Source of the DNA: Tupaia tana
Taxonomy: Eukaryota > Chordata > Mammalia > Scandentia > Tupaiidae
Length of the DNA: 64,000 bases
Reading direction: 5' to 3'
Assembly: GCA_026018925.1 (NCBI GenBank)
Contig: JAKSZU010000002.1
Span: 153,876,540 to 153,940,539 of the forward strand
A program made the translations under genes and the position numbers. The first letter of the stretch is position 1. Each line of letters starts with the position of its first letter. The notes beneath the pieces were generated by a model that saw nothing but the letters and a program-made list of their open reading frames with translations, did no database searches and was not told the DNA's origin. Of this stretch, positions 1 through 10,847 are shown piece by piece.

Positions 1-2345
1 GCCGGTTTTTGTTTTCACCTCATTTTCACACATAGGTACTTCTATTTGCACTGCTGGATTTAAAGTTTAATTCTTTTAGTATTTTGTAGTGAAACAAAAG
101 AACGGATTCCATTAGTGGAAAGGAAACAAAACACCCTTCCACTTAGTTGTTTTAGTTTGATCAATATTTAGATCCGTAAGTTAAAAAAAAACATATGAGG
201 CAAACCGATTTATATGTTGGGGACATTGGCAGGGGTGGTAATAGTAGGGAGAAGAATATTGTAAGATTTCGCTAGTGAAGGACAAATGAATTCGGCTGAC
301 AAATGGGCAATCTGACACCATTTCGCTGTCACGAGTAAAATCTTTTAAGGAAAGATTTCTTTATGCCAACAGTCTCAAGCCCCATCCCAAAATTACATTG
401 CAGTGCTGTGCGAAAACTGGTCATGTTTCCAAAAAAAGAAAAACCCTGACTGGATTGGTTTTCTCCATGGTTTCATGCCTTTTCTATGCTGTGTGGTTGG
501 CACTTAGTCTGAATGTATTTCCTTAAAGTGCTTGCAAAAAAAAAAAAAAAAAAAAAATGATGCTTTGTCTTCTCTGCCGCATTGCAAAAACATGTTTTTA
601 TTCATTGGCTCATTTATATTTCTTTTTATTATTGTTTCCTCAAACTCAGCTTGGAAATCAGAATTTAACTGCCAATGCGTTGGAGGTAAATGCTTCACTG
701 ACACACAGCCAAACTATACCAGAAGCCTCTTCTCCGCGCTCTTCTTCTATGGTACCATTTCACTGAATCGCTTTGTCACCAGGCAGTGGGTCTGGCCCAA
801 CATCCCTGGGGTCTTCACACATGCATGCACCCTAGAGCATTCCACATGGCTTGTGTAGACACCATCTCCTAGCTCCTGAAAACCTTGTCCACCGCTACTA
901 CATGGGCTTTGCTTTCCCACTACCGACTCCTCCTGCTCTGAGAGCGAGTCCTCCCCAGCCATTCCAGCTGAGCTGCAGACCAGTCATGGACACCACTGGC
1001 TAGGCTGAGACACCTTCCCCAGTCTGGGGTCAGAGGTCAGCTATGACCCAGGTCACCACCTTAACCGCCCCTGCCGCCACTCATGTGATTATTCGTCCTT
1101 CTTTGCCTCCATCTTTTTTTTAAATAAAGGAGTGCTTCTCAGCCACCATCTCACGTTACAGCTGTGCGATTTTGTTTGCTTAGTTGATTAGGAATCCGAT
1201 CCTATACGTCTGTCAGAGAAATCCATGATAGTCATTCTCACAAACCCGTCTAGGACTGAACTTTTCACTGACACTCTCTTCATTCATTTTAGAGTCATGT
1301 ATGGCTACTCTGAAATGGTTTGCTTTGTGGCTCTCGCTCATGCGTTATACCGTGATTTGCCTTCTAAGAAGTTATATCAGCATTTATTAGAATGCTATGA
1401 TGATTAGATTCATAGAGAAGATGTTTCTATTTTCAAAAATGTTGATCCAGTATTACTACCTGGTAGATAGCAGTTTTCCTGATAGACACATATTAGTCGC
1501 ATATTAGTGTGTTCTGTGTGAGTAGTTTATATGTTTTGGTCTCTCACAGTAATGATTACTGACAGCATGATGCTAATTCTTGTTTCTCTTTCAATAATAA
1601 TGACACCATTTGAACTCATCTGTGATGGAGAAGTAATTGATGTAACTAATCTTTATCTACATTACAGAAATTTAGCCTTGGGATTTTTTTGGAATGGTTT
1701 ATCCTGAACCATTCCAGTGTATAAATTTATGAGTACATTTTTATATTTTATATCAATAATTTGTTTTCCATTTATAGCAATATATTTCCATACATGTCAT
1801 TTTACTATGTCTGTATGAAAAACAGCCCCTAATATATGACTTAGGAATAGCTAAAATGCTTCTATATTTTATGGAACAGATTCTCAACTACTTATAATAT
1901 ATAGGTAGGTGATAGCTTTTATTTAAAAGGCACATAGCTTTAAGCAAAAAAAAAAAAAATGGGAATTTGAAAAAATTGATACTATGATGAAGTTCCAAAG
2001 AAGCACTGTCATGGGCATTTTATTTGTGCTACATAGCTTTTATGTTCTACAAAAGACATAAATCTATAAATTTCATGCATGGAGACATGTTATATAATAA
2101 GCTGTATGTTTTTTAAGACACTGAAATGACAAAAAAATAAAGAGATACTTTTCTAGGGGGGAGGAGGTTTAGTTTTTATCCAGTGGTAGGATAGGAAAGT
2201 TGGCATTTGGAATGTTTCATTCAGAGACTGGTGACACAGGAGGGTCGTTTTCCAGGGTAGCCCCCAGGGAGAGCCCCTCCCCTTGTCACAGGTGACCAGG
2301 ACCAGGACCTCATCCAGGGTGGGTCCTCCTGTGTCCTGCTGTGCT
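1..2345. other. Intronic stretch, no gene recognised
   Basis: Intron upstream of the first exon seen. It holds an A22 run at 536-557, a somewhat GC-richer patch at about 690-1080 with no convincing exon, and AT-rich sequence from 1200 to 2150. I recognise no repeat family here. A weak exon-like segment at 650-685 is discussed in the findings. Confidence 0.7.
536..557 (+). repeat. A22 homopolymer
   Basis: Uninterrupted run of 22 A. It could be the tail of an old retroposed sequence lying to its left, but I see no AATAAA before it and no target-site duplication, so the origin is open. Confidence 0.9.
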
Positions 2346-2352
2346 TTAGATG

Positions 2353-2626
2353 TTTTTTTTGTTTTTGTTTTTGTTTTTTTTTTGGAGAGGTTTTTCGCTA
2401 TAGGGCGCGTGCACTCGCCAGACAGAGAGAGAGAGACATAGAGACAGAAAGCAAGAAATCACCCCCCAAGGCCGCAATCCCTTCTCCTCCATTCTCCTCT
2501 TGGGATCCTGGGCACGCACGCACACGCGCCCGGCGTGAGTTTTAAGCCACCGGGTCCGGGACGCGAACCACGGTCGACTATGCGGGAGTCCAGCGACATA
2601 GCCATTACGCTAACTGCCGGTTCCCA
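2353..2626 (-). mobile_element. tRNA-derived SINE, type A, inverted
   Basis: Read on the - strand it has the tRNA-like head (CAGTTAGCGTAATGG, an A-box-like stretch, then a B-box-like GGTTCGCGTCC), the GAGGAGAATGGAGGAGAAGG core, a CT-rich segment, and GCGCCCTATAGCGAAAAACC before an A tail (a T run at the left). It retains many CpG sites. A short duplication AGATG flanks it. Confidence 0.85.
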
Positions 2627-2660
2627 AGATGGTTCTTGACCCTCAAGAACTTTAAGGAAT

Positions 2661-2885
2661 AGACTGGCCCATGGCCCAGTGGTTAAAGGAGCCAAGCCCC
2701 ACGTGGCTGACTGCGGGTCTACAATGGCTTGAGAAACACACCATGCTCTAAATCCCCAAAGGATGGAGAAATGACTGCATGGAGGAGGTGCTTCCTCCTT
2801 CTCCCTCTTTCTCTTCTGTCTCTATGTCTCTCTTGGAGGAGTGCATGTGCCCTCTGGCAAAAAAATAAATAAATATATAAAAGAA
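2661..2885 (+). mobile_element. tRNA-derived SINE, type C
   Basis: Diverged copy with head GGCCCATGGCCCAGTGGTTAA, a middle related to type A, and the ending GTGCATGTGCCCTCTGGC followed by an A/T-rich tail. Flanked by AAGGAAT at 2654-2660 and 2890-2896. Confidence 0.7.
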
Positions 2886-3089
2886 TTTCAAGGAATGCTG
2901 TGATGATCTTTAACCAAAATAGAAAGCAGTGAGAGTGTGTCAATGTATGTACTAAGCTGAAATATTTGCTTTCTGTTTTTAATGGTCTTCGAGAGCCTGA
3001 GATTTAATCTAAGAGCCTGCACATAATCTTAGAAACACAATCAAAGCTATCTGTAACAGAACTTAACTTCAATTATGATTGTGTGATCA

Positions 3090-3142
3090 ATGTGGGAGTC
3101 CAACGATGTAACCATTATGTAACCATTATACCTCTACTGGTA
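3090..3142 (-). mobile_element. SINE head fragment
   Basis: Only the tRNA-like head remains (GTGGGAGTCCAACGATGTAACC, read inverted), with a small internal duplication of GTAACCATTAT. Confidence 0.5.
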
Positions 3143-3430
3143 TTATTTTATTAGCAAATTCCTGACTCAATTAACATGATGAAATATTAAATTTGTTTTT
3201 ACTGCTTATTTGTTTAACCACTAATCTATATTATTGAGACCATTGGACTAGCACAGTTCATAAGTTTTGTCACTTAGTAACCTGCATGATTTAATAGCAT
3301 TAAGATCATATTTCCGAAGGTGCACCAAACTTAATTTGGCTACGGAGGCAAAAATATTCTCACATTAGCCATCTGAAACATTTGGACAGTTTATGCCTCA
3401 CACTTACTTGAATGTTCAGTTCTTTTCTTC

Positions 3431-3686
3431 TTTTATAGACAGCGTAGCACTGTGTCCCAACTCCCTTGTCCCCTGAGTAGCTGGGACCACAGGCAAATAT
3501 TGGGTTGTCAGAAAAGTCATGACATATAATGCATCATGCCTTTTCCGACAACCCAATACTCCCATACTTCTTTGCCTGACTTTTTAGCATGAGCCCAGAA
3601 TTGAACCCATGCATTCCCTGGGGTCTCAGCATGCTCAGCAGCACAAACCAGCACGTGCTACCACAGCTGGGCCTTCTTCAGAGAGA
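3431..3686 (-). mobile_element. 7SL-like/tRNA-like composite SINE, split by a mini-transposon
   Basis: Read on the - strand, GTGGTCCCAGCTACTCAGG at the 3431-3497 side matches the 7SL/Alu-type motif. The 3559-3686 side carries a different, tRNA-like arm ending in GGGTTCAATTCTGG. The two parts are interrupted by the palindromic element at 3500-3556. A second, better preserved composite lies at 36797-37091. Confidence 0.6.
3500..3556. mobile_element. Palindromic mariner-like MITE, TTGGGTTGTC family, copy 1
   Basis: 57 bp that begin TTGGGTTGTCAGAAAAG and end with the inverted repeat CTTTTCCGACAACCCAA. Both sides are flanked by TA (498-499 and 557-558), the target duplication typical of Tc1/mariner elements. 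The whole element can fold into a hairpin. It has no coding capacity. Confidence 0.8.
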
Positions 3687-3769
3687 AGATCTTCAATATG
3701 GTTGGTTACGATACAGCAGTGAATTTTCTCACAGCTTTGAGAAGTATTCAATCAATACACACAATCTTT

Positions 3770-4003
3770 TGAAAGGTTTTTGCTCTAGGGCGCGTGTGCT
3801 CAATAGAGAGACAGAAAGCAAGAAATCACCCCCCAGGGGGGGATGGCCACGCTGCAATCCCTTCCCCTCCATTCTCCTCTCGGGATCTTGGGAATGCATG
3901 CACACGCGTCCAGTGTGAGGTTAAGCCACCGGGTTTGGGACTCGAACCATAGTCGACTACATGGAAGTCCAGCAACATAGCCATTTCGCCAACTGCTGGT
4001 CCC
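3770..4003 (-). mobile_element. tRNA-derived SINE, type A, inverted
   Basis: Inverted copy with a complete head (GGGACCAGCAGTTGGCGAAA read on -). Flanking duplication TACACACAATCTTT at 3756-3769 and TACACACCATCTTT at 4004-4017, one mismatch. Confidence 0.87.
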
Positions 4004-4019
4004 TACACACCATCTTTGT

Positions 4020-5165
4020 AATGAAATTTTAGGACTTACATAGTATGGCTATGAAGTAATGAAATTAGACTTATTCTAGATTACTTAAAAATAGATCTGC
4101 TTTAAATTGAAATCAGAAATATGTATTTGTCCATCTGTGTTTCAAATCTGTAGAATAAAAGTTTATATCTAGTTTTAAAATAAGTAGAAAAATTCACAAA
4201 TTCTGCTTTTTTATCTATGTTCGTATGTGTGTGTGTGCATTTTTAGCTGTAAGGTGATTTTGACTAAATGTTCTTACTGATGATTTTTTGTCCTTTGCAT
4301 GCATTAAGTAATCTCCATAACTCTCAGCATGTAGTTAGGCATGCTTCCGAGACTCAAGCACAGTCTCTGTGGACTAAGCTGACTCTGTTCAGTTAGAATA
4401 TGTATCCATTGAAAATCTATTATGCCATTAGCACAGGTTGCACCCAATAAAAAAGTAGAAGAAGCGCATATATTAGCATCTCTAGCACAAAACTTGAGAT
4501 ACCAGTAGAGAGATAAAAGATTCAGATACAATGCACAAAATAATAAATGATTAAGAAACTAGAGGCCCATAAAGTGATAAATGAGGTTAAAGCAGGGAGA
4601 AGCCAATGTCTTTCTGATGTTTTACCAGGTACTTGATTTTTATAGAAGAGGTTGCTTCATGATCTGCAAACCCAAACACCCGTGTTTCTCACCTCGGGCA
4701 TCTTGCACTAGAAACACTCATTCACGAGAGGATACCCCAGCTGAGAATGAGAACCACCCCCTTTTCTCACATCCAAGAACACTCGTTCCAAAGCCCACAT
4801 GCAGACAATGTGTTCTATTTAGGTTGTGATTGCAAGAGTGATTTTACCCTGCCTATTTGTTCGTTACTGACTCCTACTGATAGCACTTGGCATTTATGTT
4901 GGCGAAGAGGCATGCCCGCTGGTCCACTGCTTCCATTCTTCCTAATCTCCTCGTGTGCCCTCTGATGTGTAAGAGTGATTTCCAATAAAGGAAGAAAGAA
5001 AAGTCACCAAAAAAAAGTACTCTGTCCCTCTGACACCAGTTTTCAAAATAAATGAAAACTTGGAAGCTGGTTGTCTCATGTGGTGGGAAGTCTTTTATTC
5101 ACTTGAAGGAAGGATGTTTACAGGGGATTGTGCACTTTAACCTGATGTCTTTGTGCTTTTCTCAG
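4020..5165. other. Intronic stretch, nothing recognised
   Basis: No repeat or exon recognised except the polypyrimidine tract and AG acceptor at 5150-5165 that serve the next exon. Confidence 0.6.
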
Positions 5166-5304
5166 AGCCAGATAACAGTGAATGGAAACTCGGGAGGTGC
5201 TGTGAGCCCGATGAGTTACTATCAAAGGCCATTTTCCCCTTCAGCCTACTCTCTCCCAGGCTCACTAAACTCAAGCATTATCATGCAGCATGGCAGATCA
5301 CTTG
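5166..5304 (+). CDS. SORBS2: SORBS2 internal exon (N-terminal SQITVNG segment)
   Basis: Encodes 46 codons plus one base, starting [20 protein letters not shown] and continuing through a Ser/Pro-rich stretch to HGRSLG. The acceptor is TTTTCTCAG and the donor GGTGAGT. It enters in phase 0 and leaves with one base over, which the next exon (AC) completes to Asp. The segment lies before the SoHo domain of the long isoforms and is probably disordered. It matches the conserved SORBS2 N-terminal region almost residue for residue. A more upstream in-frame ATG at 5052 is intronic and not a real start. Confidence 0.93.
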
Positions 5305-5861
5305 GTGAGTAATTTGATCATCATGCTTTTCATGACAATTTCAAGGTGCCTAGTACCAACCATATGAGAAAAATATAAGGTATTGAAGTGAGGCAGGAGT
5401 ATTCAACACGTCACTACTTGGGGGCCCATCCTAGGGGAGGAATTGGGGCAGAGGAGTCAACGTTGGAGAATGTAGGTACCCAGTTACTCCGAGATGGTGA
5501 CTCCAACCATGTCTGACCATGGTGCAGGCTATTAGAGGGGCAGAAAGAAAAAGATGGCAGGTCAGGGAGAGGAGAGTTTACACCACCTGGAGATCATTGC
5601 TGCTTTTCCACTGAGGCAGCTGTTCCTTTGTGGAAAAGCTTTCATTGTATAATGTTCTTTTGGTGTATCTGTAAGGAAGAATTGATAGGTACAACAGTGG
5701 GATGAGAGGACAGGCTACCTCACAAGGTAGTGGTAAACTACTGGCTCATAAAGTTGTAAACTACTGTTCAAACTGAAGCTAGAATAGAAAGCCACCCATC
5801 AGGGGTGGAAAGCCAAATGAGAGAAACTAAGGAGTCCCCTTAAACGATGATTCCATAATTA

Positions 5862-6022
5862 AAAAAAAAAAAAGTTTCCACAGGGCACATGCGCTCACCA
5901 GAGAGAGAGAGGAAGAGCAAGCACCTCTCAATGGAGCATGGACATACCACAATCCTTTTTCCCCTTTCTCTTCTTCTCATCAGGATTTTGGGCATACACA
6001 CATTCATGGCCACACCTGGCAT
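5862..6022 (-). mobile_element. SINE fragment, type C, inverted
   Basis: Tail, CT-rich and core segments (read on -) are present, ending at the CACACCTGGCAT arm. The tRNA-like head is missing, perhaps because a second SINE piece at 6046 interrupts it. Confidence 0.6.
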
Positions 6023-6045
6023 TTTATTTGTCTATTGTTTTTGTT

Positions 6046-6226
6046 AGCTTTTGCCATAGAGTGCATGTGCTCACTGGAGAGACAGAGTTATAGAGAGGGA
6101 AAGTAAGAAATCACCCCCCAGGGAGGATGGCCACCACCTGACATGTTTTTCAAGCTGCCAGCACAGGGATTCCAGCTGCATCAGCCATGTGGGATCCAGC
6201 TCTCAATGCACAGCACCAGTGGGGTA
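6046..6226 (-). mobile_element. SINE, type C, inverted
   Basis: Starts with a T-rich tail and GCCATAGAGTGCATGTGC, contains AAATCACCCCCCAGGGAGG, and ends with the diverged arm GGGATCCAGCTC. It may complete the copy on its left as a nested pair. Confidence 0.6.
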
Positions 6227-6528
6227 ATAATTTTATATAGAGGGATAAATCTTAACCCCTTGAGGGTTAAGAATTAGATGAAAGATATAGCTCTCCTCCA
6301 ACAAGAAAAAGAAAGTGAACATTCATTAAAAATAAAACAACTTGAAGCATAATATTTCATGGGGCTCAAAAACTCTTTGAAGCCTCCTAGAAAAGACATC
6401 GTGCCAATAATGATAGTAACCTTTTTATAATATAATATCTGATCTAATATTTAATATTTCTAAACGTATTAGGACAATTTAGAAAATAATGTAACAAATA
6501 TTTTTTAGGTCTTAAAAAAGTAATTTAA

Positions 6529-6785
6529 AGGCCCATACATGGTATCACAGGCCATGGTGCATTACCTGGCAATGCTGGAGCCACTAGGCCTACCAGGGTT
6601 TGGATCCTGGATCAGCCTAATGCAGAGACTGCTGGTGATCCCAGCTGGCTATAGGACTAGAGGAGGGCTCACAGCATGACGGGATCCTGTCAGGGGAACC
6701 TGTATCTCTCTTTCTTTTGCTCGCACTCTCACTCTCTGACTCTGTCATCACACTCTTTCTCTCTTTCATGAGAAAAGAAATTAAC
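6529..6785 (+). mobile_element. Probable old SINE of a diverged type
   Basis: Contains GGCCATGGTGCATTACCTGG, GGATCCTGG and a CT-rich 3' segment followed by A/T. The layout is that of the tRNA SINEs here, but similarity is low and the assignment is tentative. Confidence 0.35.
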
Positions 6786-6805
6786 TTTTTTTTTAAATGT
6801 AATTT

Positions 6806-6894
6806 GGGGAAAGTAGGTGTTGTGGTGGTTAAGGCACTGGACTCCCACATGGCCGACTGCAATTCAAGTCTGGACCTGGTATCTTACTTTCTCA

Positions 6895-6925
<31 letters not shown>

Positions 6926-6966
6926 TAATAATAATAAATAGAATTAAATGGATAATTCTTTTTAAA
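6806..6966 (+). mobile_element. tRNA-derived SINE, type B
   Basis: Head with GTGGTGGTTAAGGCACTGG and CCACATGGCCGACTGC, then ACTTTCTCAC, a (CT)n run and an AAT-rich tail ending in ATAATTCTT. Confidence 0.8.
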
Positions 6967-6978
6967 AATGGAAGTTAA

Positions 6979-7238
6979 GGCCAGCCAGTGACTTGGTGGT
7001 TAAAGCTGCCAGGTCTCACATAGCCAGCTGTGCGTTTCAAGTCCCACATCTGGTGATTCAAAAACACACTGAGCACGTGTGTGTGTGTGTGTCCAGAATC
7101 CCAAGAGAAGAGTGAGGAGAGAGGATTGCAGTGTGGCCATCCTCACTGGGGGATGTTTTCTCAAGTTCCCTCTCTCTGTCTCTGTCTCTCTATCTTTCTC
7201 CAGCAAGTGCATGTGCCCTATGGCAAACATTTTTTTAA
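6979..7238 (+). mobile_element. tRNA-derived SINE, type A/C
   Basis: Head GGCCAGCCAGTGACTTGGTGG, a GT run where type A has GCGTGTGCGTG, the GAGGAGAGAGGATTGCAGTG core, a CT-rich part, and GTGCATGTGCCCTATGGC at the end. Confidence 0.75.
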
Positions 7239-8103
7239 ATGTAATAAAAAATCATTTTGAAATATGCCAAATTGAGCCATCATATGAATTCAAGCTGACA
7301 AGGTTTGCATGATGTTGAATAAATAGCTTGCAGGGCAGCAGGAAGAGGAGGGGAAGACTGAAAACAGCATGTCTAGCTAACACCTCTCAGGAAGAAGAGG
7401 ACTGACCCTGCGGCCACCACAAACCATGGAACTCTGCATTGTCACACACGTAAAATAAAACTCTACAAAGTATTCTAGTTATACATTTTTATGAATAATT
7501 ATGACCAAAGTCTGACTTTTTATCCCATCATTTGTCTTACTGAACAATTATGGCCCTACTCTAACCCCCACCCTACCAAACAAAAATACAAATATTAGAA
7601 CCTAGACAGGCTTTGATTTTCCAACATACCAATGAGTAGATTTTACATGAAAATGATTCTACATAGAAAGAAATTCTCTCTTTAGACCTTGAACAAATTG
7701 CAGTGGGCCAATACTGTGACAGATTCTGAAGAGAATCTACCTTGCCATCAATAAAATTTATAGTTTGCAAAAGATTGCAAAGATCAGAGTTAGTGGACCA
7801 TGTGAGAGAATAATAAAAGACTAACTTGTACAGACTATAGGTTCATTAGGATTTTGTGAAGCATTTACGAAAACAGAATGGATGCTGAGACCAGGATTTA
7901 GCACCTCCTACTTTCAAAAGCATATTTTGCAGATCAGAATACTAGCATCATGATTGCCTGCTCAGGTCCTTTTAGGAATTAAATAGGAAGTCAATTAGAG
8001 TCGCATGTATATCAAGTTGTGTCTTAATTGAAACAGCTTGGAACAGATAATCCTTTTAAACTCAAGGGCACATAAAGCAGTTTTCTTCTTTCTTTTTTTA
8101 AAG

Positions 8104-8286
8104 AAGTTTTTTTTTGTTTGTTTGTTTTTTTTAATTTGCTATAGGGCATGTGCACTCATGAGAGAGAGACAGAGAGAAAGAGAAAGACAGGAAAGGTGAG
8201 GAAGCATGCCACCAGGTCCAGAATTCGAACCACACTCGGCCATGTGGGAGTCCAGTGCCTTAACTACCATGCCACCTGCTGGCCCC
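8104..8286 (-). mobile_element. tRNA-derived SINE, type B, inverted
   Basis: Ends with GCCACCTGCTGGCCCC (the inverted head). It carries an inverted B-box-like GAATTCGAACC and a T-rich left end. Confidence 0.8.
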
Positions 8287-8461
8287 AGTAGTTTTATTCT
8301 TAACCTTCTCTATTCTATTACAAAAATTTACTGAAGCTGCTTTTCTGATGCAAACTAAATTGAAAATAACCACAATAAGAATAATAGCAGTTATAAATGT
8401 TATAATAAATTATACCTTAGAATTAAATTTCTTAAAAAGCTTACTTAAGGTTAATATGTAG

Positions 8462-8482
8462 ACAGATAGATAGATAGATAAT
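8462..8482 (+). repeat. Short (GATA)n microsatellite
   Basis: About four GATA units beside an AT-rich segment. Confidence 0.85.
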
Positions 8483-9160
8483 ATAAATCATATGTGGCTT
8501 ATATATGTGATTTTTATATATGCTATAAAACATATAGACACACACATATATATGAATGTTATCGATGAAGCCCACCCTCTAACATAAGGACTTTTCCATT
8601 TCCACATAAAAAAAAATTTTTTTTTTCTGAGTGGTAAACCATGGAATTAATAGTATGAAAAATAATTATTCTTGATTATCAAAAAATTTGAAATGAATTA
8701 CAGGAAAGTATCAAGTAGTATTATCAGTTATACCTGTTGAATGGTGATAATGTTGATTTTCAAAAATATCTTTGATTTAAGAACAAATAGCATATAAAGT
8801 ACATTTATGTATTCTGTTGCTTCTTAAAGTATACTAAAAATTAATAAAGATAACATGAAGATAAGAGCTTGATATGTCTCATCTAATTTGCATCCTTTGA
8901 GAAATTTTTCACCTTGAAAGGTAGAAAGCCATGCTTTTTAAAACTTTAAAATAAAACCTAAGCTTTATGGCCATCTTCACTATTTAAATGAAAATTAATT
9001 AATGCTAATAATTTAAAACCATTTATTTATTCATAAGCACTCAAATCCAAATCTGTGTTTGGATGGAAAGTTTTTTTAAGTAATTATTGTTTTCACTTTA
9101 TGAAGTCACTACATTGGCTCAACTAGTCATGTCTTTTGTCTGAAAATATATTTAGTACTT

Positions 9161-9424
9161 AATTTTTGTTTTTAAGAGAGGTTTTTGCAATAGGACACAT
9201 GTGCTTGCCAGAAAGACAGGGAGAACAGAGAGACAAAGAGCGAGAAATCATGCCCTAGGGAAAAGGCCACACCACAATGCCTTCTCCTCCATTCTCCTCT
9301 CAGGATTTTGGGCATGCACGCACATGTGCCCGGCGTGAATTTCAGTCACCAGGTCTAGGAATCAAACCACAGTTGACTGCTTGGGCATCTAGCAACGTAA
9401 CCATCATGCCTTCTGCTGGTCCCA
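9161..9424 (-). mobile_element. tRNA-derived SINE, type A, inverted
   Basis: Complete inverted copy from the GAGAGGTTTTTGC end to the CTGCTGGTCCC head. Direct repeat TTTAGTACTT at 9151-9160 and 9428-9437. Confidence 0.85.
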
Positions 9425-9657
9425 CGTTTTAGTACTTTCAAATTATGGTAATCGGCAGTATCACAGATACTATGAATGTAAAGTATGAGCTGAGGAAAAT
9501 TAATTCCCTTGTCCCAGCTTTGACTCCTCATCTAAAAAGCTGATTCTTGCCTCTTCCCCCATCCACATCCATTGTCCCCCAAGATTACTGGAAGTAATGC
9601 AGGGAAAATGTTAATAAAATAGTTGCCACATAGTCATTCAGCAAATGTTATTCTTTG

Positions 9658-9695
9658 AGATCCTTTATTATTAAAGGATCCTTTATTATTAAACG
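9658..9695 (+). repeat. Small tandem duplication
   Basis: GATCCTTTATTATTAA occurs twice in succession, followed by a third degenerate GATCCTT at 9709. Likely slippage. Confidence 0.7.
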
Positions 9696-9891
9696 TTATT
9701 CAGCGAGATCCTTGTTGTTTAATATACACGTGTGCAATAGCCACTGAGTGGCTCGGTCGTAAGACAAACGAGTTCAAAGAGAGAGTGATGGAAGTGTGGA
9801 CCGTGTGACAGCTGGCATTGCTAACCAGTGACAGACACTATCAATTTATGATTCTTCACGAACTGAATTTATTTCACCACGTCTACTCCAG

Positions 9892-10064
9892 ACTCCACAG
9901 AGACCTATCCCCAGCACGCGCAGTCTCTGGACGGCACCTCTGGCAGCTCCATCCCACTGTACCGGTCCTCAGAGGAGGAGAAGAGAGTGACAGTCATCAA
10001 AGCCCCACATTACCCGGGGATCGGGCCAGTGGATGAATCCGGAATCCCCACAGCAATTAGAACG
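9892..10064 (+). CDS. SORBS2: SORBS2 exon, start of SoHo region
   Basis: Encodes (D)[17 protein letters not shown], then [20 protein letters not shown] and [17 protein letters not shown]. The second half leads into the sorbin-homology domain, which in the family targets the protein to lipid rafts through flotillin. The acceptor is TCTACTCCAG and the donor ACG/GTAGGA. Two bases complete the Asp codon begun in the previous exon, and it ends in phase 0. The short isoform starting at 10824 skips this exon. Confidence 0.94.
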
Positions 10065-10599
10065 GTAGGAAATGCCAGCGTGTGCGTCGCTCTGGGCCTG
10101 TGCACAGGCTCCACAAAGGACGGATTGTCCGTGGCTTTGTGCATTCCTAGGGTCTTATATAATGAGGATTGCCCTCCGTGCCGTCTGAGTTCTCATGAAT
10201 ATTATGCTGTGTGTGGCCAAGAAAGAGCTGTCGGTCGAAGAGAATTACACAATCTGTTTTTCCCTTTTAATTAAAAGTCATGAAAATTGTGATTTTGTGA
10301 AGTGATAAAACGAGGTTGTGTGTGGTTGTTGTTGTTTACCTTGTACCAAAGAGGGCTAGGGCAATAAGAAAAAAAAAAAAAAAAGAAAGAAAGGAACAAG
10401 CACATGTGAATTCTTTGGCTGCGTTGAATTCCCACATGCATTGCAAATAAATCAGTGATTTGTTTCTGGAAATGGATGTGTGTTCACACCAGGGGATAGG
10501 GAGCTGTGAATTGGAAGTTGGGAGGTGAGATGATTTCAGCGAAGGGAGTTAATGTCATAGACAGGAAAAACTGAAGAAAAGTACACATTTTAGTGTCCC
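10065..10599. other. Intron, upstream flank of the alternative promoter
   Basis: No SINE is present. An A-rich run with GAAAGAAAG lies at 10370-10393. I see no certain TATA box or factor site. Confidence 0.5.
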
Positions 10600-10823
10600 C
10601 TTTCAGCTGCGCCTGCTGAGAGCTCTCTGGGGATGATAGTGAAAGTGTTGGAATATTTTTCAGTCTTTAAACTCTGCCAAAACGTGGCTCAGTGTGTCGG
10701 GGCAGCCCCTTCTGGCAAAGCTCCGCAGTAGCAGAGGCGGCTGTTGAGAGACGGGCAGGCAGCTGCTTGCTGACCGAGTCCCTGGAAGAGAAGGTTGGTG
10801 CTAGCCGGAGAAGGAAGACCAGG
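10600..10823 (+). promoter_or_regulatory. SORBS2: Putative alternative promoter and 5' UTR of short SORBS2 isoform
   Basis: This block is GC-richer than its surroundings, has several CpG sites, and lies just before the isoform-specific ATG. The transcription start cannot be fixed from sequence. A TTTAAA at about 10665-10670 is the only TATA-like string close by. It sits in a SINE-free interval of about 4.2 kb (9425-13624), as might be expected of a constrained regulatory region. Inferred from the first coding exon that follows. Confidence 0.5.
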
Positions 10824-10847
10824 ATGAGGGCTACAGCATCTCTGCAG
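10824..10847 (+). CDS. SORBS2: SORBS2 alternative first coding exon (MRATASLQ)
   Basis: The ATG in context CCAGGATGA opens eight codons, MRATASLQ, ending at a good donor CAG/GTGAAA in phase 0. Joined to the exon at 14814 it reads [18 protein letters not shown]. From memory, the human short ArgBP2 isoform begins [18 protein letters not shown], so length, pattern and junction all match. It would bypass the exons at 5166 and 9892. The open frame upstream of the ATG and the longer overlapping frames in this block have no family match. Only eight residues support the call, so transcript data should confirm it. Confidence 0.8.

Larger units (their letters stand above)
5305..9891. other. Intron with SINEs
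   Basis: Apart from the repeats listed separately, 5305-5850, 7320-8090 and 8490-9150 show no exon, RNA gene or repeat family that I recognise. Sequence is AT-rich with short A or T runs. Confidence 0.6.

Noticed and set aside
1-536. Processed pseudogene ending in the A22 run
   Set aside because: No polyadenylation signal, no recognisable coding remnant and no target duplication found. Cannot be supported.
747-962. Open frame on - strand starting MAGEDSLSEQEESVV
   Set aside because: Looks slightly protein-like, but there is no family match, no retained pseudogene structure and no splice context. It lies in a SORBS2 intron.
9658-9720. Short repeated units resembling a CRISPR or iteron array
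   Set aside because: Only two adjacent copies with no spacers, in a mammalian intron. Simple slippage.
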